Source of the DNA: WHSW01 sp963821025
Lineage (GTDB): Bacteria > Actinomycetota > Thermoleophilia > Solirubrobacterales > 70-9
Reading direction: 5' to 3'
NCBI GenBank assembly: GCA_963821025.1
Contig: CAWGCG010000005.1
Span: 248,001 to 312,000, forward strand
Length of the DNA: 64,000 bases
The translations under genes and the position numbers were made by a program. Numbering within the stretch: position 1 is the stretch's first letter; each line of letters begins with the position of its first letter. Positions 59,363-64,000 of the stretch are shown one piece after another. A model generated the notes under the pieces. It was not told the DNA's origin. It saw nothing but the letters and a program-made list of their open reading frames with translations, and searched no databases.

Positions 59363-59419
59363 GATTGATCGTAATTGACGATAGATCCGGTGACAACAAC
59401 CTCTTGCTTAGATTGATCG
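59363..59419. promoter_or_regulatory. LysR-type operator region between divergent genes
   Basis: A perfect 5-5-5 palindrome ATCGT-AATTG-ACGAT lies at 59368-59382, just upstream of the LysR start. GATTGATCG occurs at 59363-59371 and again at 59411-59419, 48 bp apart. Both sit in the 80-bp divergent promoter region. Confidence 0.7.
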
Positions 59420-59439
59420 CGGCGGGCAAACTGGCGTCC

Positions 59440-60033
59440 ATGAGCTCATCGGGCACCCGCGTGCGCTCCGGGCTGCGCGATGGCGACCTCGGCGCGATCA
59501 TCGCCCATCACGGGACCGTCTACGGCGCCGAGTTCGGCCTCGACTCGAGCTTCGAGGCACACGTCGCCGCGAGCGTCGACGCAGCCGGCAAGCGCGGCTG
59601 GCCGGGCGCGAACGAGCGCGTATGGATAGTCGAGCGCGACCGACGTCACGCCGGCAGCCTCGCGCTCACCGACGAAGGCGACGGCGCCGCGGCGGTGCGC
59701 TGGTTCGTGCTCGACCCGCAGCTGCGCGGCGAAGGGCTCGGCCGGCGGCTGGTGGGAGAACTGCTCGAGGCGGCACGCGAGCGCCGCTATCAGCTCCTCG
59801 GCCTCGAAACCTTCAGCGAGCTGCGAGCGGCCGCGCACATCTACCGCTCCTACGGGTTCGAGCTGCGCTGGTCGGAGACCGGACCGCGGTGGGGTCGCGA
59901 TCGGCTCACCTACCAGCGTTACGAGCTCGAGCTGTCCGGGGCTCCATCCGAGGAGAGCTGCCACGCTCGGCCCCAGTCCTTGAGCTCGCGCAGCGCCGGC
60001 TCGAGCGCCCGCCCCTTCTCGGTCAGCGCATAG
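59440..60033 (+). CDS. GNAT-family N-acetyltransferase
   Basis: The start is ATG 59440. 197 aa. GLRDGDLGAIIAHHGTVYGAEFGLDSSFEAHVAA at the N-terminus, VLDPQLRGEGLGRRLVGELLEAA (acetyl-CoA pyrophosphate loop) and LGLETFSELRAAAHIYRSYGFEL: the MarR-associated GNAT type. The fold should end near RYELEL; the remaining ~30 residues (SGAPSEESCHARPQSL...) overlap the antisense HxlR gene by 115 bp and are probably not selected for. Substrate unknown. Confidence 0.85.
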   Translation: MSSSGTRVRSGLRDGDLGAIIAHHGTVYGAEFGLDSSFEAHVAASVDAAGKRGWPGANERVWIVERDRRHAGSLALTDEGDGAAAVRWFVLDPQLRGEGLGRRLVGELLEAARERRYQLLGLETFSELRAAAHIYRSYGFELRWSETGPRWGRDRLTYQRYELELSGAPSEESCHARPQSLSSRSAGSSARPFSVSA

Positions 60034-60317
60034 GAGACACGCGCTCGGCTGCCGTCGTGGACCGAGCGCTCGACCAGGCCCTGGGCCTCGAGCTCGCGCA
60101 GGCGCCGCGAGAGCAACCGATCAGAGAGGCCGGGGACGCTCGCGGTGAGCTCGGCGAAGTAGTGCGGGCGATCGGCCAACGCCCACAGGATCGCCCCTGT
60201 CCAGCGGCGGCCGATCAGCTCGATCGCGGCGTGAAAGTCGGGGCAGACCTGCGTCGGCTGAGCGTCGTCGCGCGAGGGTCCGCGCTCGGCGCGAGGCTGT
60301 CCGCTCGCGGTCTCCAC
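59919..60317 (-). CDS. HxlR-family transcriptional regulator
   Basis: The start is set at GTG 60315-60317. 132 aa. VCPDFHAAIELIGRRWTGAILWAL, HYFAELTASVPGLSDRLLSRRLRELEAQGLVERSV and RVSYALTEKGRALEPALRELKDWG, the full HxlR winged helix including the N-terminal redox Cys. HxlR proteins often respond to aldehydes or oxidants through this Cys. The neighbour it controls is unclear. Tail-to-tail overlap with the acetyltransferase. Confidence 0.88.
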   Translation of the reverse strand: METASGQPRAERGPSRDDAQPTQVCPDFHAAIELIGRRWTGAILWALADRPHYFAELTASVPGLSDRLLSRRLRELEAQGLVERSVHDGSRARVSYALTEKGRALEPALRELKDWGRAWQLSSDGAPDSSSS

Positions 60318-60381
60318 CCTGTTTCGGAGACTACCTTGCGGCTCAGCTCGCCAATCGAGGCTGCGGCCATTCTGATCTCGA

Positions 60382-61530
60382 TCAGGCTGCACATGGGCCC
60401 GTGTCCGTCGGTTCGAGCCTACCGCTGAGCGCCTCGGCCACGACCCGGTTGGGGACCCCGAGCCCGTTGTCGCCGCGACCGGCGGCGGCGAACACGGTCG
60501 CGACCACGTCTCCCGCGGCATCGACGACGGGCCCGCCCGAGTTCCCGCTTCGCACAGCCGCGCGAAACGGGGTCATCTCGCGCTGCACCGGTCCGCGCCC
60601 GTAGGAGTCCTGGCTGGTCACCGTCCCGGTGCCGCCCAAGCGCGCCGCCGTGAAGGTGAGCGGCCCGTTCTCGGGGTAGCCGATCACCGCGGCGTCGGCG
60701 CCCTTGGGACTGCGGGCGGCCAGCTCGAGCGTCGGCCCGGCGAGCCCGGAGACCTCGAGCACCGCGAGATCGTTTCGCGAGTCGTAGTGGACCGCCGTCG
60801 CATCCACCGCCGAGCCGCCGTCGGGGGTCACCGTGGTGTCGTCCTCGCCCGCGATCACGTGGGCGTTGGTGACCACCAGACCGGGTGCGGCGATCCAACC
60901 CGAGCCCTCGACGCCGAGGCCGCAGGCGGTGCCGAGCACCTTGACCGCAGCGGGGCCCGAGGCGCGCACGTCGGGGTCGTCGACGATCCCGGCGTCGGGA
61001 GCGGCGACCTCGGCCTCGGGCCCGCGAACGACCGGGGTCGGGTCGACGCGGCGCAACACCCGCAGCAGGGGTCCGGACGGCGGCAGCGCATCGTTGAGCG
61101 CGCCCAGGATCGCTGACTGCTGCACCGCCCGGCGCAGATCGCGCGCGTCGGTTCCCGAGGCGTGCAGGGCAACCGCGCCGATTCCCCAGCAGACCAGCAG
61201 GCCCAGCGCGCAAAGCAGGAGCGCGCCGCCGACCCCGTCGGCGAGGTCGACTCCGCCGCCGCCCCGGACGCGGCCGCGAATCAGCCTGCCGACGCCTTCG
61301 AGCGCGACCGCGACGAAAGCGCCGAAGAGGACGCCCGTGGCGACGGCGATCAAGGGCGCGTACTCCGACTCGGTGCCCTCGGGCAGCAGCGCCGGACCGA
61401 TCCGAGCGCCCAGCGCGGCACCGGCCACGAACCCGATCAGCGGGAGCGCGCTCGCGATCAGGCCGCGCCGATAGCCGATCGCGGCGAGGGCGACGACGAG
61501 ACAGATGATGCCGAGGTCGACGAGGTTCAG
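60382..61530 (-). CDS. MarP-like membrane-bound trypsin-type serine protease
   Basis: The GTG at 61428 would remove the first transmembrane helix. In-frame sequence upstream (LVDLGIICLVVALAAIGYRRGLIASALPLIGFV) is a typical CvpA-like helix, so the start is placed at CTG 61528-61530 behind AGAGG; this is unusual and uncertain. Four transmembrane helices precede a periplasmic S1 domain with catalytic His in VVTNAHVIAG, Asp in SRNDLAVLEV and Ser in VRSGNSGGPVVD. MarP in M. tuberculosis protects against acid and oxidative stress. Disulfide-type Cys are in GTACGLG and the C-terminal GPCAA. Confidence 0.85.
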   Translation of the reverse strand: MNLVDLGIICLVVALAAIGYRRGLIASALPLIGFVAGAALGARIGPALLPEGTESEYAPLIAVATGVLFGAFVAVALEGVGRLIRGRVRGGGGVDLADGVGGALLLCALGLLVCWGIGAVALHASGTDARDLRRAVQQSAILGALNDALPPSGPLLRVLRRVDPTPVVRGPEAEVAAPDAGIVDDPDVRASGPAAVKVLGTACGLGVEGSGWIAAPGLVVTNAHVIAGEDDTTVTPDGGSAVDATAVHYDSRNDLAVLEVSGLAGPTLELAARSPKGADAAVIGYPENGPLTFTAARLGGTGTVTSQDSYGRGPVQREMTPFRAAVRSGNSGGPVVDAAGDVVATVFAAAGRGDNGLGVPNRVVAEALSGRLEPTDTGPCAA

Positions 61531-61629
61531 ATCCAGCCTCTGAAAGGGCTACCTTTTCCGAGGTGAACGACAACGGGTCGCCGAGGCGACGGGGCGGGAC
61601 CCGCAACGCTAGCGCAAGCGCTGGAAGAC

Positions 61630-63372
61630 TTGAACTCGAATAGCCCCGCGGCCGAACGCCGCCGCCGGATGCTAACGCGGGCCGTGCCCCTGGTGGTGAT
61701 CGCCACGGCGGCCTTCTTCGGCGGAATCGTGCTCGCGAGCGGCCCCGATGCCCCCGCCGCAGAGCGGTTCCTCGACGCCTGGGAGCGCGATGACTACGCG
61801 CAGATGCATTCCGAGATCACCACCGAGGCGCAGTCGAAGTTCCCGCTCGAGGCCTTCGAACGCACGTACGCCGACGCCGCCGAGACCGCGACGATCACCG
61901 CGCTCGACGCGGGTGAGGTCAGCGAGGGCGACGACGCCGCGGTCGCCACGGTCAGCTTCGACACGCACGCATTCGGCGCCCTCAACGGCGAGCTCTCGCT
62001 GCCGATGTCCGACGACCGGGTCGAGTGGGCTCCGAACCTGGTCTATCCCGGCCTGGCCTCGAACGAGCGCCTCGTGCGCCGTACGCGGGCGCCGGCGCGA
62101 GCGGCGATCCTGGCGGGCGACCGGACCGCACTGGCGAAGGGTCCAGCCTCCGCGCGCAGCCTTGACCCGGCCGCCGCTGCGGTGGTCGGTGAGGTCGGCG
62201 CCCCGACTCGCGAACAGGGCGCAGAGCTCGCCGCTCACGGTTTCCCGCCGGGAACGCTGACCGGGCTCTCTGGACTCGAACTGGCCTGGAACGACCGGCT
62301 CGCCGGCCAGCCCGGCGGCCAGCTGCTCGCGGTGGCCGCCGACGAGGAGAACGATCTCGGCGGCGGCCGGGTGATCGCCTCGAGCGAGCCGGTCCCCGGC
62401 GAGCCGGTGCGGACCTCGATCGATCCGGTGCTCCAGCAGTCGGCGGTGGCTGCGCTCGGCAGCCTCTACGGCGGCGTCGCCGTGCTCGACGCGAAGAAGG
62501 GTTCGGTGTTGGCGCTCTCGGGGATCGCCTACTCGGCGCCACAGCCGCCGGGCTCGACCTTCAAGGTGATCACCGCCACCGGAGCTCTCGACGCCGGCAT
62601 CGTCACCCCGAGCGAGGAGTTCCCGGTCGAGACCTCCAACAGTGAGATCGGCCGCGAGATCCCGAATGCTCACGACGAACCGTGCGGCGGCACCTTCGCG
62701 GTCAGCTTCGCACGATCGTGCAACACCGTGTTCGCGCCTTTGGGCGCCGAGCTCGGGGGCGAGCAGCTGGTCGAGACCGCCGAGCTGTTCGGCTTCAACT
62801 CACCGCCGACGCTGTTCGACCCCGCAGCGACCGCTGCGGTCGATCCGCCCGCGAGCACCATCCCGGCGTCGCTCTCGGACAGCGTCGAGACCGGTGAGTC
62901 GGCGATCGGCCAGGGACGGGTGCTGGCGACCCCGCTGTCGATGGCCTCGGCATCCCAGACGATCGCCAACGGCGGCACGAGGATGCCGAACGCGGTCGCC
63001 CGCAACCTTGAGCTTCAGCCCGACGCCAAGCCGGTCGAGGTGACCTCGAAGGAGACCGCGGCGACGATGCGCAACCTGATGATCGGCGTGGTCACCGAGG
63101 GCACCGGCGTCGCAGCGGCGCTCCCGGGCATCCAGGTGGCCGGCAAGACGGGCACCGCCGAGCTCGGCCCCTCGGCGCTCGAGCCCGGACAGGAGCTCGG
63201 CCCCGGAGAGGAGCCGCCGCAGGACACCGACGCCTGGTTTACGGCCTTTGCCCCCGCAGCGGAGCCGAAGCTCGCGGTCGCGGTGATGATCGTCGACTCC
63301 GACGGAGACGGTGGGACGGTCGCCGCTCCGATCGCGCGCCAGGTGCTCGCGACCGGCCTCGGGGTCGAGTAG
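61630..63372 (+). CDS. Penicillin-binding protein (transpeptidase) with NTF2-like N-domain
   Basis: 580 aa from TTG 61630 (ATG at codon 14 is an alternative). One anchor helix (18-36), a MecA_N/NTF2-like domain (42-160, AERFLDAWERDDYAQMHSEITTEAQ), a linker, then the transpeptidase with SxxK Ser 309 / Lys 312 (PPGSTFKV), SxN Ser 363-Asn 365 (SCN) and KTG 506-508 (AGKTGTAEL). A class B peptidoglycan cross-linking enzyme in the periplasm, similar in layout to PbpA/PBP2a-like proteins. Divergent from the MarP-like gene. Confidence 0.93.
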   Translation: MNSNSPAAERRRRMLTRAVPLVVIATAAFFGGIVLASGPDAPAAERFLDAWERDDYAQMHSEITTEAQSKFPLEAFERTYADAAETATITALDAGEVSEGDDAAVATVSFDTHAFGALNGELSLPMSDDRVEWAPNLVYPGLASNERLVRRTRAPARAAILAGDRTALAKGPASARSLDPAAAAVVGEVGAPTREQGAELAAHGFPPGTLTGLSGLELAWNDRLAGQPGGQLLAVAADEENDLGGGRVIASSEPVPGEPVRTSIDPVLQQSAVAALGSLYGGVAVLDAKKGSVLALSGIAYSAPQPPGSTFKVITATGALDAGIVTPSEEFPVETSNSEIGREIPNAHDEPCGGTFAVSFARSCNTVFAPLGAELGGEQLVETAELFGFNSPPTLFDPAATAAVDPPASTIPASLSDSVETGESAIGQGRVLATPLSMASASQTIANGGTRMPNAVARNLELQPDAKPVEVTSKETAATMRNLMIGVVTEGTGVAAALPGIQVAGKTGTAELGPSALEPGQELGPGEEPPQDTDAWFTAFAPAAEPKLAVAVMIVDSDGDGGTVAAPIARQVLATGLGVE

Positions 63373-63408
63373 CGCAGGCCGCCACCCACACCGCCGAAGC
63401 CGGTTCGA

Positions 63409-63951
63409 TCAGATGTCGAGCAGGACCTCGCCGGTGCCGGCCGCCGTCTTGATCTCGAGCAGCAGCGGGCGGTTCTCGTTAATCGCGTCGTCGACCAAGA
63501 AGATCAACAACGAACCGTGGTTCGGTCCGGTCGCCGCAGTCGTGTCCTCGAGCGGCAGGCTACCCTCGGCCGGCACCTCGGCGGCGAGCTCGAGCGCGTA
63601 GGGGCTCTTGCTCTCGAGCGCGTCGTACTCGTTGTCGAGCGTGTCGATGACCGTGTACTCGCTCGCCGAGGGCCGAGCGACGTCGGTCTCGTTCTCGATC
63701 GTCAAGAAGACGCCGAGGTAGCCGGTGCCGGGATCGAGCCGAGGCTGGCCGACCAGGTACTCGGCGTCCTCGGCGTCGTCGGGATTGAGGAAGCGGGTCA
63801 GGCCGATGTTGTAGGAGAGATCGGCGACCTCGAACGGCTCTCCCTCCGACCCCTCGGCCTCCTGCTCGGCCCCGCAGGCGGTCAGCCCGCCGCTCAGGGT
63901 GAGACCGAGCAGCAGGCAGAGCGCGAGCACGATGGGGTGGCGGAGACGCAT
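63409..63951 (-). CDS. Lipoprotein of unknown function
   Basis: The start is ATG 63949-63951 (ATG 63966 is also possible). 180 aa. Signal with lipobox LSGGLTAC (Cys 26), then an acidic stretch and a beta-sandwich-like domain: YLGVFLTIENETDVARPSASEYTVIDTLDNEYDAL and GSLLIFLVDDAINENRPLLLEIK. The strand pattern resembles DUF4352-type secreted proteins. No enzyme motif. Confidence 0.75.
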   Translation of the reverse strand: MRLRHPIVLALCLLLGLTLSGGLTACGAEQEAEGSEGEPFEVADLSYNIGLTRFLNPDDAEDAEYLVGQPRLDPGTGYLGVFLTIENETDVARPSASEYTVIDTLDNEYDALESKSPYALELAAEVPAEGSLPLEDTTAATGPNHGSLLIFLVDDAINENRPLLLEIKTAAGTGEVLLDI

Positions 63952-64000
63952 GACGGGCGCAAGCATATGGGAGTCCAACCGGGTGCCAGTGGGCCTAGAG

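Overview
High-GC (about 70%) chromosomal DNA with densely packed genes, frequent 4-bp ATGA/TGATG overlaps, many GTG/TTG starts and several apparently leaderless genes. The gene set fits an actinobacterium: MEP-pathway IspH, a wax-ester/DGAT acyltransferase, a DrrAB-type exporter, a MarP-like periplasmic protease, an AddAB-type helicase-nuclease and a DUF2252 protein. The secreted proteins of unknown family most resemble those of Thermoleophilia/Solirubrobacterales; that placement is inferred from general protein character and no search was run. No rRNA, tRNA, CRISPR array, transposase or phage gene was found.

Region 1 (1-9.2 kb) is metal and redox homeostasis. It holds a Holliday-junction-resolvase-like endonuclease cut by the window edge, efeO-efeB behind a tandem palindromic operator, and a Fur-family regulator divergent from a ZIP transporter across a near-perfect Fur/Zur box. 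A six-gene minus-strand run follows: CADD/TenA-like protein, small membrane protein, membrane protein, cupredoxin, large polytopic protein, small membrane protein. A cysteine-less thioredoxin-fold protein and a CDF metal exporter close the region.

Region 2 (9.3-17.3 kb) is mostly housekeeping and transport: ispH, a glutaminyl-cyclase/M28 lipoprotein, WS/DGAT, a BKACE enzyme, two DMT-type transporters and a drug-type ABC exporter. Region 3 (17.3-24.2 kb) carries a DUF4331 - TPR - NicO metal permease operon with a strong hairpin after DUF4331, plus two secreted proteins. Region 4 (24.3-30.1 kb) has an acyl-CoA synthetase remnant, a channel-like membrane protein, a DUF2252/HD-hydrolase pair, a MIP18-type Fe-S assembly protein, FxsA and a HAD hydrolase.

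Region 5 (30.2-42.9 kb) is a coherent amine-catabolism locus: FadR-type regulator, dimethylglycine/sarcosine dehydrogenase-like enzyme, choline/ethanolamine-kinase-like protein, APC permease, FGGY kinase, FAD oxidoreductase, gamma-glutamyl-amine synthetase, gamma-glutamyl hydrolase, aldehyde dehydrogenase and SDR. The likely chemistry is uptake of an amine, glutamylation, oxidation and deglutamylation.

Region 6 (42.9-49.7 kb) has a two-component system, then a 2.2-kb lower-quality segment. That segment contains a degenerate MBL protein, two small frameshifted genes and a SnoaL protein, and it is bounded by a 22-bp imperfect direct repeat. An orphan peptide-binding lipoprotein follows. Region 7 (49.7-64 kb) has an AddAB pair in which both subunits carry an Fe-S-type cysteine quartet, a gamma-glutamylcyclotransferase, DUF3224-MarR, a LysR/GNAT divergent pair, HxlR, a MarP-like protease, a penicillin-binding protein and a lipoprotein.
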